From Nitrospira sp. CR1.3 (GTDB lineage: Bacteria; Nitrospirota; Nitrospiria; Nitrospirales; Nitrospiraceae), in the NCBI GenBank assembly GCA_014055525.1, contig WIAH01000004.1, positions 124,001-188,000 on the forward strand: DNA of 64,000 nt. The letters are read 5' to 3'. This document shows, piece after piece, positions 55,602 through 64,000 of this stretch (position 1 is its first letter; every line of letters starts with the position of its first letter). The notes under the pieces are model-generated. The model made no database searches. It was not told the origin of the DNA and saw only the letters and a list, made by a program, of their open reading frames with translations. The position numbers and the translations under genes are program-made.

Positions 55602-56729
55602 ATGGCTTCCGTGTCCAAACGAGACTTCTACGATACCTTAGGTGTCGATCGGAACGCGTCCGACGACGAAGTCAAGAAAGCCTACCGCAAGCTGGCCCGA
55701 CAGTTCCATCCGGATCTCCAGACCGGCGAGCAACAGAAGAAGCACGCCGAAGAGAAGTTCAAGGAGATCAACGAAGCCTACGAACATCTCAGCGACCAGG
55801 ATAAACGCAAGCGCTACGACATGTTCGGCCATGCCGGAACCCAGGGCGGCACCGGATTCGAAGGCTTCGATTTCGGGCGCGGCGGCGGATTCGGCGACGT
55901 CTTCAACGACATCTTCGAAGATTTCTTCGGCGGACAACGGGGAGGCGCCCGCGCGGAGCGCGGCAATGACCTGCAATACAATCTTGAACTGACCTTCGAG
56001 GAATCGGTCTACGGAAAAGAAGCGAAGCTGAAGATTCCCCGCTGGGAATCCTGCGCTGACTGCAAAGGGACCGGCGCCAAATCGGCCTCGGCGGTCAAGA
56101 CCTGCCCCAGTTGTAAAGGAGCGGGCCAGATCCGTCTGCAACAGGGATTCTTCAGCGTCAGCCGGCCTTGCGGTCAATGCGAAGGCGCGGGACGAATCAT
56201 CACGGAGCCCTGCGCTGCCTGCCAAGGCCGCCAGCGCACCTACCGCGAGCGGACCATCGCGGTCCACATTCCGGCCGGCATCGAAACCGGGATGCGTCTT
56301 CGTCTCTCCAATGAGGGAGAGCACGGGGTCAACGGCGGCCCTCCCGGAGACCTGTATGTGGCCATCACCGTCAAACCGCACGCGCTCTTCACCCGCAAAG
56401 GAACGGACATTCTCTGCGATGTGCCAATCAACTTCGTCACCGCTGTCCTCGGAGGGAAGATCGAGGTCCCCACGCTCAAGGGCACGACCGTCATCAAAGT
56501 CCCGGCCGGCACGCAGCAGGACAAGGTGCTGCGTCTTAAAGGGTTGGGCATACCGAGCCTCAAGGGACAGACGACCGGCGATCAGCTTTATACGATCAAG
56601 GTGCAAATTCCCACGAAACTGACCGCCCGCCAAAAGGAACTGCTCACCGAATTCGCCAAAGAGAGCGGCATGTCCATGGAAGAGGACGGCGACGGGTTCT
56701 TCGACAAGATGAAGACCTTCTTCGAGTAG
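55602..56729 (+). CDS. dnaJ: DnaJ co-chaperone
   Basis: A 375-residue type I Hsp40. J domain (about 5-72) with HPD in RQFHPDLQ, Gly/Phe-rich linker (GFDFGRGGGFGDVFND), a zinc region with four CxxC pairs (CADCKGTG, CPSCKGAG, CGQCEGAG, CAACQGRQ) and C-terminal substrate domains. It stimulates DnaK ATPase. Confidence 0.97.
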   Translation: MASVSKRDFYDTLGVDRNASDDEVKKAYRKLARQFHPDLQTGEQQKKHAEEKFKEINEAYEHLSDQDKRKRYDMFGHAGTQGGTGFEGFDFGRGGGFGDVFNDIFEDFFGGQRGGARAERGNDLQYNLELTFEESVYGKEAKLKIPRWESCADCKGTGAKSASAVKTCPSCKGAGQIRLQQGFFSVSRPCGQCEGAGRIITEPCAACQGRQRTYRERTIAVHIPAGIETGMRLRLSNEGEHGVNGGPPGDLYVAITVKPHALFTRKGTDILCDVPINFVTAVLGGKIEVPTLKGTTVIKVPAGTQQDKVLRLKGLGIPSLKGQTTGDQLYTIKVQIPTKLTARQKELLTEFAKESGMSMEEDGDGFFDKMKTFFE

Positions 56730-56762
56730 GCGACTGTGCTCCTGTCATAGCCCCATCCCTCT

Positions 56763-57500
56763 ATGCCCACATTCTTCGTGTCGTCCGACGCCGTCACGCC
56801 TCCTGTGGTTCGCATCTCCGGTCCCCTGCTCCGCCATCTGCGAGATAGTCTGCGCCTGCACCCCGGCGAATCGTTGGTCGTGACGGACGATCAAGGCCGT
56901 CGTTATCGAACTGAGATTACGACGGTGGCTGAGAAGGCGATTGAAGGCCGGATCGTCGAAACCGCGACCGCCCCCTCCAGAACCAATCCAAAGATCGTCC
57001 TCGCTCAAGCCATCCTGAAAAGCGAAAAGATGGAATGGGTGATCCAGAAGGCGACGGAATTGGACGTGGACTCGATCGTCCCAGTCCATACCAGGCATGG
57101 TGTCGTAAAAATCAAGCCTGAGCGTGTCGAGCACCAGCTTGCCAGATGGCAGCGGATCGCGCTCGAGGCCGCGCAGCAATCCGAGCGATGGACCATTCCC
57201 ACGATCGCTGAGCCGACCGAGCTGTCCAAGGTGGCGGTCGCCTACCCTTCTGCTGGCAAGTTTGTGATGACCGAGAGATCGACAGCGACAGCGGCAGCAA
57301 CGGTGGCGCTCCAGAGCGGGCCGGAGCAGACGATCCTACTTGTGATCGGGCCGGAGGGCGGATGGGATCAGGATGAGCTGCACACAATGCAGGAACAGGG
57401 GTATAGAACCGTTACTCTGGGATCGCGCATCCTTCGCGCTGAAACCGCAGCCATCGCCGGTCTATCTATCATCCAATCGCGGCTGGGAGAATTGGGATAG
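56763..57500 (+). CDS. rsmE: 16S rRNA m3U1498 methyltransferase
   Basis: A 245-residue SPOUT methyltransferase. PUA-like N-terminus, then KMEWVIQKATELDVDSIVPV, WQRIALEAAQQSERW and the knot with LLVIGPEGGWDQDEL and VTLGSRILRAETA. It methylates U1498 in the ribosomal decoding region. The gene often follows dnaJ or prmA. Confidence 0.95.
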   Translation: MPTFFVSSDAVTPPVVRISGPLLRHLRDSLRLHPGESLVVTDDQGRRYRTEITTVAEKAIEGRIVETATAPSRTNPKIVLAQAILKSEKMEWVIQKATELDVDSIVPVHTRHGVVKIKPERVEHQLARWQRIALEAAQQSERWTIPTIAEPTELSKVAVAYPSAGKFVMTERSTATAAATVALQSGPEQTILLVIGPEGGWDQDELHTMQEQGYRTVTLGSRILRAETAAIAGLSIIQSRLGELG

Positions 57501-57536
57501 AGAGGGAGTCGCGGGCGTAAAATGCTGCCGGCGCTT

Positions 57537-58532
57537 CTATCGCCCGATCTTCAAATGTACGATCGTGCCTTTTTCGCCGCTGGCCCAGCCCTGCAGGGCT
57601 TCGGGAAAGGAGAGGCCGAACAGTGAGACGTTGGCGATCGCGCCATGTTCCTGCCAGGTGAATCCGCCGTCGGTCGTACGGTAGAGCATGCCCCGTTCCC
57701 CGACAGTCCAGCCGGTTTTCGCATCGGTAAAGCGCACGCGCAGCAGATCGGTCAATCGCCGACAGGTTTTCGTGCAGGGCAAGGTTCGATCAACCCAGCG
57801 GTTCCCCCCGTCTGTTGTGTGAAACATGGCCCCCGCGTTGCCGACGACCCAGCCGGTTGAAGGATCTGAAAAGTACACGTCGAATAATGTCACTGATCCT
57901 TGGGTCTCCTGCGCCGTCCATGTCGCGCCGCCGTCTTCCGTCGAGAGCACGGTGCCGACCGCGCCGACCGTCGTCCCACGGAGCGGCGTGAGGAAATGGA
58001 CTGCATACAACGCGGCAGTGGTGGAACTGGATTGATCCGTCCAGTGAGATCCGCCGTCTATCGTATGCAGGATCGTGCCGTTGCCTCCGACCACCCAGCC
58101 TTCTTGGGGCGAAACAAACGAGATTCCGTACAAGGGGACTTGCGTGTCGACCACCTGCGGCGCCCATGTGACTCCACCGTCACGGCTGGCTCGAATCGTC
58201 CCGTTCGCTCCGATGATCCAGCCCGCCTTCTCATCGGCAAAAAGCACTCCGGTCAGGAGAATCGTCGTGCCGCTGGACTGTTTTTTCCATTTCTGTCCGC
58301 CGTCGATCGTCTTCAAGACGGTTCCACCAGAGCCGACCGCCCATCCAATATGAGTGTCTCGGAAATGGACGCTCATGAGCGTGACTTCCGATCCGGTTTT
58401 CTGCAGCGTGGTCGTGAGAGCAGATTCAGCCGCGAGGCCGGAGAAGGGAGCCGCAAGCACCGTGGAAAGTGCGACGGTGAGAAAAGTGCGGGGGAACACA
58501 ACGACAGCGCGGTGGCAGCTTCCGGCAGGCAT
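57537..58532 (-). CDS. YCF48-like beta-propeller protein, exported
   Basis: A 331-residue protein with an N-terminal signal (FPRTFLTVALSTVLAAPFSGLAAE). It contains about six repeats of the pattern GWAVGSGGTVLKTIDGG/W, for example GWIIGANGTIRASRDGGVTW and GWVVGGNGTILHTIDGGSHW. This is the YCF48/BNR propeller fold; in photosynthetic organisms YCF48 aids photosystem II assembly, but in non-phototrophs the role is unknown. The upstream IPT gene stops 1 base before this start, so the pair is translationally coupled. Confidence 0.85.
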   Translation of the reverse strand: MPAGSCHRAVVVFPRTFLTVALSTVLAAPFSGLAAESALTTTLQKTGSEVTLMSVHFRDTHIGWAVGSGGTVLKTIDGGQKWKKQSSGTTILLTGVLFADEKAGWIIGANGTIRASRDGGVTWAPQVVDTQVPLYGISFVSPQEGWVVGGNGTILHTIDGGSHWTDQSSSTTAALYAVHFLTPLRGTTVGAVGTVLSTEDGGATWTAQETQGSVTLFDVYFSDPSTGWVVGNAGAMFHTTDGGNRWVDRTLPCTKTCRRLTDLLRVRFTDAKTGWTVGERGMLYRTTDGGFTWQEHGAIANVSLFGLSFPEALQGWASGEKGTIVHLKIGR

Positions 58533-58533
58533 G

Positions 58534-60207
58534 CTATTCGTTGGTGCTGCCTTCCGGCCTGGTTTGAAAAAAGCTCTGGTCCGGCATGCCCTTGGCCTCG
58601 ATCGTAAAGGTTCCTGCTTCCAACGTCAGCCATTTCTTGGCGGTGCAACAGGCCCCGTCCGGAAGGAGATCCCAGGAGCCTCGGCGGATAATCAGCGGAC
58701 CGGTCGAAAGATCGTTGTCGAACTGTCCCGGTTTTCCGATTCCAAACAGATGCCGGCGGGGAACGCGAGCTTTGATTTCTTGGTCGGTCCAGGAGAGCAC
58801 GATGGCTCCGATGCCGTTGAACAGGACCTCAGTCCGTGAGACGTTTTCTCCGAGTTCAATTTGGTTCCGTTTGAAAGCTCCTTCGCCGAGCCCGGGCTGG
58901 GTCGCCTCCGTTGTCTTGATGAAGGCGCCGAATCCTGAACCCTTGATGGTCACGACGTCGTCCAAGCCGGCGGACTTCGGTGAAAATGACTCGATGGCCG
59001 GTACGACCACGGTGAACATCCCGGCTTCGGTCTCCACAATCCCGGTCTCCGTGCAACAGGACCCGTCCGCACTCGGTTTGGGCGCGCCGCGTTTCACGAC
59101 GACGGGACCGCTCTTGGCGCTGAACGGCACCCAGACATCGATTCGGTCGTCATGCCAGCGGTAGATCACCGCCGGAACGCCGCCGATTTCCACGCGGTTC
59201 TGCCCGGTATTGAAATCCATATAGTTGTACGGAGTGGCTCCGCTCTCGGAATAGGCTCCGAAATGCTCGCCGCTGATTTTGATTAATGTTCCGATGGGGG
59301 CGCTGGCCGGAGCAACACCAGTGGCTTTGGGAGTTTGTACCGTGAACGTCCCTACCGTCCGATCTTTCCCCCGCCGGCTCAGCACAACCGGTCCGGTTTC
59401 CGCGTTCAACGGCACATGGACGACGATCGCGCGATCCGTCCACTGCGCGACCGAGGCAGGATGTCCGCCGAACGATACGTCGTCGCCAGTTTCCCTCGCG
59501 GCGCCGAAGCCCTGTCCGAACAGCACCACTTTCGTTCCGGTCGGACCATGCGTGGGATCCACCTGCACCGTCGGGATGACCGTCAATGAGAGCGCATTGC
59601 TCAGAGCATATTGAACCGGTGCGCAGCAGGACCCATCGGGAAGCGGATCGGACGACGACAGTCGCACCACCACATCCCCGGATTTCGCGTTGGCCGGTAC
59701 GTCGACTTCAATCTTCTCGTCTTTCCATCGGCGGGGCCGGACGACAATGCCCCCGATGAGGACATCATTGACTCCGAACATCGTGTTGGGATCGCGCGGG
59801 CCGGCCGTCACGCCGAAATGCTCGCCGGCAATCTCGATGCTATGGCCAGGCTCAATCGACGCGGGGGAGATGGAGGTGATCTTGGGATAGACGACCGTGA
59901 AAACACCGGCGGATAGTTTCTTCTTGCCGATCGTGACCTCGACCGGGCCCGACTGCGCCCGTGAGGGCACTCTGACTTCAATCACTTCGGGATCCCACCG
60001 CTGAATCAGGGCGGGAAACCCGCCGAACGTCACGCGATTGACCTGCAAGGATTTGAACGCGCCCAGGCCCTTTCCGACGATCGACACCGTCGCCCCGGGA
60101 ACCCCGGTGGAAGGCTGCACCTGCAGGGCCGCTCCCTGCGTCGCCGCGTAAATGGGCGAAGCCAACAGGAGCACAACCACTCCCGCTATCCCAATGGCGA
60201 ACTTCAT
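58534..60207 (-). CDS. exported protein with five IPT/TIG domains
   Basis: A 557-residue secreted or surface protein with a signal peptide (IGIAGVVVLLLASPIYAATQ). Five immunoglobulin-like IPT/TIG modules are marked by GVPGATVSIVGKGLG, IEPGHSIEIAGEHFG, GPTGTKVVLFGQGFG, APIGTLIKISGEHFG and GLDDVVTIKGSGFG. Three of them carry a DG-S/A-CC motif. ATG 60207 is chosen because the signal starts there; in-frame starts up to 60357 have no such feature. Likely adhesive or structural. Confidence 0.82.
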   Translation of the reverse strand: MKFAIGIAGVVVLLLASPIYAATQGAALQVQPSTGVPGATVSIVGKGLGAFKSLQVNRVTFGGFPALIQRWDPEVIEVRVPSRAQSGPVEVTIGKKKLSAGVFTVVYPKITSISPASIEPGHSIEIAGEHFGVTAGPRDPNTMFGVNDVLIGGIVVRPRRWKDEKIEVDVPANAKSGDVVVRLSSSDPLPDGSCCAPVQYALSNALSLTVIPTVQVDPTHGPTGTKVVLFGQGFGAARETGDDVSFGGHPASVAQWTDRAIVVHVPLNAETGPVVLSRRGKDRTVGTFTVQTPKATGVAPASAPIGTLIKISGEHFGAYSESGATPYNYMDFNTGQNRVEIGGVPAVIYRWHDDRIDVWVPFSAKSGPVVVKRGAPKPSADGSCCTETGIVETEAGMFTVVVPAIESFSPKSAGLDDVVTIKGSGFGAFIKTTEATQPGLGEGAFKRNQIELGENVSRTEVLFNGIGAIVLSWTDQEIKARVPRRHLFGIGKPGQFDNDLSTGPLIIRRGSWDLLPDGACCTAKKWLTLEAGTFTIEAKGMPDQSFFQTRPEGSTNE

Positions 60208-60405
60208 GGTCGGTGTGTCAATGATTCCTCGGTTAAGGAAAATACAATACCCTGCGTGGCACGAGAACCCCACACACCGGAGAAGAGAGGCCATTCGGGG
60301 GTACAACGTGAAGCGAGGGACGAAAGGACTATAACAAGCGGTTTTTTCGAGTGTCAAGACAGCGAAGCGGCGCTGGCAGGATGTTTTCAGGAACCAGTGA
60401 GACGC

Positions 60406-60864
60406 TTAGGTGACGGAGAGAATCAGTTCGATTTCCACCGCCGCCCGCCTGGGCAATTCTGCGGCGCCGATCGCCACTCGAGCATGGCGCCCCGCTTCTC
60501 CGAAGACCGCGACGAGGAGATCCGACGCGCCGTTGAGCACCTGCGGCTGATCCGTGAAACCTTCCGCCGACGCCACGTGGCCCACGACTTTGACGATTCT
60601 GACGACGCGATCCAGTGAGCCGAGTTCCTGTTTGGCGATAGCCAGCGCATTGAGGAGCGCAAGCTTCGCGGCCTCCATACCCTGTTCGACGGTTAATTCG
60701 CGACCGAGCTTTCCTGAAAAGACCAACTGTCCGTTCTGCATCGGCAACACGCCGGACAAAAACAGCAGATCGCCTGCTCTGACGGCAGGAATGTAGGTGG
60801 CCACCGGCTTCGGAGGCTGCGGCAACTCAATCTGAAGTTCTTTCAACTTTGCTTCGTAAGACAT
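60406..60864 (-). CDS. RidA (YjgF/YER057c/UK114) family protein
   Basis: A 152-residue protein of the reactive-enamine deaminase family. Motifs AVRAGDLLFLSGVLP, GMEAAKLALLNALAIAK and the C-terminal ARVAIGAAELPRRAAVEIEL are typical; an Arg near the end (ARVAIG) is the usual substrate anchor. It lies 17 bases after the DeoB-like gene. Confidence 0.85.
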   Translation of the reverse strand: MSYEAKLKELQIELPQPPKPVATYIPAVRAGDLLFLSGVLPMQNGQLVFSGKLGRELTVEQGMEAAKLALLNALAIAKQELGSLDRVVRIVKVVGHVASAEGFTDQPQVLNGASDLLVAVFGEAGRHARVAIGAAELPRRAAVEIELILSVT

Positions 60865-60881
60865 CTCGTCCAAGGCTACCC

Positions 60882-62039
60882 TTATCCCGCTTGCACCGCA
60901 TCGAGGAAACTCTCTCCCACCGGCAGAGGGTCCCCGCGCAACGCTTCCACGATCGTCTGTCCAAGATCCGCCGCGCTGGACCGGATTCCCAAATTGACTC
61001 CTTGCGCCAGTTTCGGTCCAGTGAGGATGACGGGCACGTATTCCCTGGTCGGCAGCCGATGCTTCCCCCTCGAATCCTGCCCGTGATCGCCGGTCAGGAC
61101 GAACAGATCGCCGGGACGAAGCTGCTCAAGCAGATGGGGAAGCCGGCGATCGAACTCGTGAAGCGAAGCCGCCGCATCAACCGGAGTCCCTTCCAGCACA
61201 TCGAGCCCGGCATAGATCAGACCTCGTGGAACCCTGCTGAACATCCCGTTCACTTCCTCGAAGGCGCTTGTCCATGAATCGGTCAGGACCGTTCTGGTGA
61301 ATCCCCTTGCGCTGAAGAGATCACCTGTTTTTCCTACCGCGATCAGGATCTGGTTGGCTCTGCTCAACAGGTCCAGCATGGTCTGATTCGGCGGCTCGAC
61401 GCAAAAGTCTCGACGCGAGTGACTAAGCCGCCAGGTTCCGGCCTCGCCGCTCAGCGGATGAGCCACGACGCGCCAAATGCCCCAGGCATCTTTCAGATTC
61501 CTGCGCGCCTCCCGGCAAAGGCGGAAGAGGTCTTTCGAAGGGAGGAGGTCTTCGTGCGCCGCCACATGGCAAGTACGATGACCGTCCGTCCAGACTATCG
61601 GGGATGCGGACGAGAGGTGCTCCTTCTCGAACTCGCGCAAGACCAGCGCACCGGCTGACACTCGATTTCCCAGCGGCTTCCGTCCGAACAGACCTTCAAG
61701 TTCAACAAGAAGTCTATCTGGATATCCATTTGAATAGTCAGGTTGATCACCATTAACAATGCAGCCTGCCAGCTCCCAGTTTCCAAGCAGTGAATCCATG
61801 CCTCTCGAATGAAAGCCGAGACGCCCGAAACAACCGGTGGGTTGCGCCATCACGCGCAATCCCTTGATCTCGCTCACGTGGCCGAGCCCGAGCGACTCAA
61901 GCGCTGGGAGATCCAACCCGCCCGCCGCCTCGGCCAGATGGGCCAAGGTATTGGTCCCATCGCCGGCATATTCCTTCGCGTCAGGAAGGGCGCCGACTCC
62001 AAGCCCGTCAATGACCAGGAGGATGACACGATTGATCAT
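60882..62039 (-). CDS. phosphopentomutase-like (DeoB-related) protein with altered active site
   Basis: A 385-residue alkaline-phosphatase-superfamily protein, close to the usual DeoB length. It keeps the metal-binding starts IDGLGVGALPDA and LTGDHGQD, and ends TREYVPVIL as in DeoB. At the site of phospho-Thr85 of Bacillus cereus phosphopentomutase (motif TGHWE) this protein has Leu85 (DSLLGNWE), and a metal-binding His near DVLEG appears to be replaced. It follows deoC with a 4-base overlap, fitting deoxyribonucleoside salvage by context, but the standard mutase mechanism looks impossible. Confidence 0.75.
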   Translation of the reverse strand: MINRVILLVIDGLGVGALPDAKEYAGDGTNTLAHLAEAAGGLDLPALESLGLGHVSEIKGLRVMAQPTGCFGRLGFHSRGMDSLLGNWELAGCIVNGDQPDYSNGYPDRLLVELEGLFGRKPLGNRVSAGALVLREFEKEHLSSASPIVWTDGHRTCHVAAHEDLLPSKDLFRLCREARRNLKDAWGIWRVVAHPLSGEAGTWRLSHSRRDFCVEPPNQTMLDLLSRANQILIAVGKTGDLFSARGFTRTVLTDSWTSAFEEVNGMFSRVPRGLIYAGLDVLEGTPVDAAASLHEFDRRLPHLLEQLRPGDLFVLTGDHGQDSRGKHRLPTREYVPVILTGPKLAQGVNLGIRSSAADLGQTIVEALRGDPLPVGESFLDAVQAG

Positions 62040-62731
62040 GGGCGCACTATAGCAGAAGGCACAGAATCCTTCTTCCATTCGGCAACAATCGCGAGGCTGG
62101 CGCTCGTACCGATACGATCAGCCCCCGCTTCGAGCAGGGCCTTGGCGGCAGACCAATCTCTGATGCCACCGGAAGCCTTGACTTTGATCGTTCCTGCCAC
62201 AGCCTCTCTCAACAACCTGACATCGGCCACGGTCGCGCCGGCCGGACCGAATCCGGTCGAAGTCTTCACATAGTCGGCGCCGGCTTCCACGACCAGACGG
62301 CAGGCGGTGATTTTTTCCTGGTCGGTCAGATAACAGGTCTCGATGATGACTTTGTGCTCCGCCTCTGTGGTTGCCTTGACGACTTCGGCAATATCCCGGC
62401 GTACTGCATCCAGATCGCCCGATTTCAGCCTGCTGACGTTGATCACCATATCGAGCACGGTCGCGCCTTTCGTAACCCCATCCATCGCCTCGGAGACCTT
62501 CGTCGCAGTTGAATGGCCACCGAGCGGGAATCCCACCGGAATTCCTACAAGGATCGCCGTCCCGGAAACTGCCTCTACCGCCTCTGCCGCATAGCAGGGC
62601 GGCACGAAGATCACCCCGAAGCCGTACGCTCTGGCTTCGTGACAGAGACGAACCACGTCCGATTTTGTTGCCTCGGGACGCAGCACCGTATGGTCGATCA
62701 AGGCGGGGAGGTCCCATTGTCGCACCATCAT
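62036..62731 (-). CDS. deoC: deoxyribose-phosphate aldolase
   Basis: A 231-residue class I aldolase splitting 2-deoxyribose-5-phosphate into glyceraldehyde-3-phosphate and acetaldehyde. It shows LIDHTVLRPEATKSD at the start, YVKTSTGFGPAGATV and the Schiff-base Lys in IKVKASGGIRD. AAGGA lies 6 bases before ATG 62731. Confidence 0.95.
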   Translation of the reverse strand: MMVRQWDLPALIDHTVLRPEATKSDVVRLCHEARAYGFGVIFVPPCYAAEAVEAVSGTAILVGIPVGFPLGGHSTATKVSEAMDGVTKGATVLDMVINVSRLKSGDLDAVRRDIAEVVKATTEAEHKVIIETCYLTDQEKITACRLVVEAGADYVKTSTGFGPAGATVADVRLLREAVAGTIKVKASGGIRDWSAAKALLEAGADRIGTSASLAIVAEWKKDSVPSAIVRP

Positions 62732-62782
62732 GGTCGTCCTTTATAACAAGTTCGGTCTCGGAGGTGAAGGAGTGAGAACCGA

Positions 62783-63817
62783 TCAGGTTCTGGGATGAGA
62801 GGCCCGCCTGAACGGGCGTTTCTGATACTTCTCGACGGCCTGGTTGTGCTCCGTCAACGTGGCGGAAAACTGGTGCGTGCCGTCGTTGCGCGAAACGAAG
62901 TACAGGGCGCGGGAGCTGGACGGGTATAACGTCGCCTGGAGAGCCCGCAGGCCGGGATTTGCAATCGGGCCGGGCGGGAGACCGGCCACCCGATAGGTAT
63001 TGTAGGGACTCGGGTTCGACAGGTCTTTTTTTCTGATATTCCCGTCGAACCCGGTCAAGCCGTAGATGACCGTCGGATCGCTCTGCAAGGGAATGCGCTT
63101 TCTCAGCCGATTATGGAAGACCGCGGAGATCTCCGCCCGTTCGCCGTCTGCGCCGGTTTCCTTCTCGATGATGGAGGCCAGTGTCACCACCTCATGCTCG
63201 GCCATCTTCAATTCGGCAGCCCGCGCCTGCATCTCCGGTCCGAAGACCTGTCGGAAATGCTCGACCATCGTGGAAACAACGTCTTTCGCCTTGACGACGC
63301 GGGGAAACTTGTAGGTGTCCGGATAGAGATAGCCTTCCAGTGTCTCAACCTTCAGCCCCAGTGACGCGATCAAGGTCCGGTCTCGCGCCAATTGTAGAAA
63401 GCCGTCCCGGTCCGTTACGCCCTGCTGTTCCATCATGTTGGCGATTTGCACCATCGTCAGCCCTTCGGGGATCGTGATCGGGTGCAGCACCACCTGCCCG
63501 CTCAGCAGCTTTGAGAGAATTTCGGCCGCCGGCATCGCGGCATTGAGCTCGTATTCTCCCGCGCGGATCCGTCTTTCCGCCGACTGGGAACGACCGAGCA
63601 GCAGAAAAGCCGAACGGCTCTTGATCAAGCCTTCCCGTTCGAGCAAAGCGGCGACCTGCTGAAAGGTCGAGCCGTCCGGGATCGATACGATTTTGGAGTA
63701 GGGATGTTCCTGCGGGGGAACGGCAGGCCCTTCAGCCCATTTGATCGCCTGATACGCGGCCATGCCGAGAGCGACGACCGCGAGCAGGAGGAGCGTGAGC
63801 ATGATCCGCAGGTTCAT
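62783..63817 (-). CDS. mltG: endolytic murein transglycosylase
   Basis: A 344-residue membrane-anchored enzyme (N-terminal helix [21 protein letters not shown]) that cuts nascent peptidoglycan and limits chain length. LysM-like part, then the YceG domain with catalytic Glu in [30 protein letters not shown] and [17 protein letters not shown]. It overlaps the ruvX frame by 86 bases. Confidence 0.93.
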   Translation of the reverse strand: MNLRIMLTLLLLAVVALGMAAYQAIKWAEGPAVPPQEHPYSKIVSIPDGSTFQQVAALLEREGLIKSRSAFLLLGRSQSAERRIRAGEYELNAAMPAAEILSKLLSGQVVLHPITIPEGLTMVQIANMMEQQGVTDRDGFLQLARDRTLIASLGLKVETLEGYLYPDTYKFPRVVKAKDVVSTMVEHFRQVFGPEMQARAAELKMAEHEVVTLASIIEKETGADGERAEISAVFHNRLRKRIPLQSDPTVIYGLTGFDGNIRKKDLSNPSPYNTYRVAGLPPGPIANPGLRALQATLYPSSSRALYFVSRNDGTHQFSATLTEHNQAVEKYQKRPFRRASHPRT

Positions 63818-64000
63818 GAGGTCTCTCTAGCGTCCCGTCATCGTCGGAACTATCCGGCCCTGTGTCCTGCGCCGCATTGTCCAGACTGGCCAGATAACTT
63901 TGAAGGAGAATCGCCGCGGCGACGCGATCCACTGCGCCTTTGCGTTTCTTCCGGCTGACATCGGCGGCGATCAGAAGATCCTCCGCCGCCTTCGTCGTCA
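63732..64000 (-). CDS. ruvX: Holliday junction resolvase-like YqgF/RuvX, 3' part
   Basis: Only the C-terminal part lies in the window; the gene continues past the right edge. The visible start [20 protein letters not shown] and then [13 protein letters not shown] match the family C-terminus. The frame continues for about 50 further residues (Asp/Ser-rich then Ala/Arg-rich) and overlaps the mltG start by 86 bases, so it is longer than usual. Confidence 0.85.
   Translation of the reverse strand, partial: TTKAAEDLLIAADVSRKKRKGAVDRVAAAILLQSYLASLDNAAQDTGPDSSDDDGTLERPHEPADHAHAPPARGRRSRHGRVSGDQMG

Noticed and set aside
55638-56633. 331-residue frame opposite dnaJ
   Set aside because: DnaJ on the sense strand is complete with HPD and zinc motifs; the antisense frame has no family match.

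Overview
The window reads as chromosomal DNA of a GC-rich, Gram-negative bacterium. Outer-membrane and periplasmic proteins (a PagL-like lipid A deacylase, several lipoproteins, Tat and Sec signal peptides), a tRNA gene with an encoded CCA and standard bacterial housekeeping genes support this. The mix of secreted proteins, ECF sigma/anti-sigma pairs, a caspase-like protein, a SagB-type oxidoreductase and the valS-nadC-birA-coaX-grpE-dnaK-dnaJ order is compatible with Nitrospira or a relative, but that placement is an inference from gene content, not a database result.

Layout. 1-2400: secreted proteins, including a ricin-B-like protein and, just upstream, a decayed paralogue with two in-frame stops. 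2650-10735: two divergent gene sets, leftward a DUF4384 lipoprotein with a long Q/P/G-rich tract plus three exported proteins, rightward an ECF sigma factor, its anti-sigma factor and an exported caspase-like protein that also ends in a DUF4384-like domain. 10746-16750: a permease, glycogen branching enzyme, exported FKBP, YcbK-like peptidase, response regulator and VanZ-like protein. 16730-27785: a leftward SagB-like operon, then a rightward run of DyP peroxidase, TPR proteins, PagL, lipoprotein, glycosyltransferase, a second ECF sigma/anti-sigma pair and tadA.

28-39.5 kb: the most striking locus, a leftward operon of a 3087-residue lipopeptide synthetase (fatty acyl-AMP ligase, ACP, then two condensation-adenylation-carrier modules and a thioesterase), a PvdE/SyrD-type ABC exporter and a 4'-phosphopantetheinyl transferase, joined by 4-nt overlaps. 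Specificity residues read by eye suggest an acyl-(aromatic, tyrosine-like)-glycine product. The first condensation domain has His-Arg where His-His is expected, and the thioesterase has Cys in place of the nucleophilic Ser.

39.8-40.1 kb: a tRNA-Ser(CGA) gene whose 3' end is repeated 195 bp downstream, with an inverted fragment and two strong hairpins between the copies. It resembles a tRNA-derived or attachment-site remnant.

40.1-64 kb: a DUF2779 nuclease, MATE transporter, a ketopantoate-reductase-like protein fused to a molybdopterin-binding-like domain, a sirtuin, a HAD hydrolase and an unusual response regulator; then the valS-nadC-birA-coaX-grpE-dnaK-dnaJ-rsmE series; a leftward pair of cell-envelope proteins (five IPT/TIG repeats, and a YCF48-like protein); and a leftward ruvX-mltG-deoC-deoB-like-ridA series in which the DeoB-like protein lacks the catalytic threonine.
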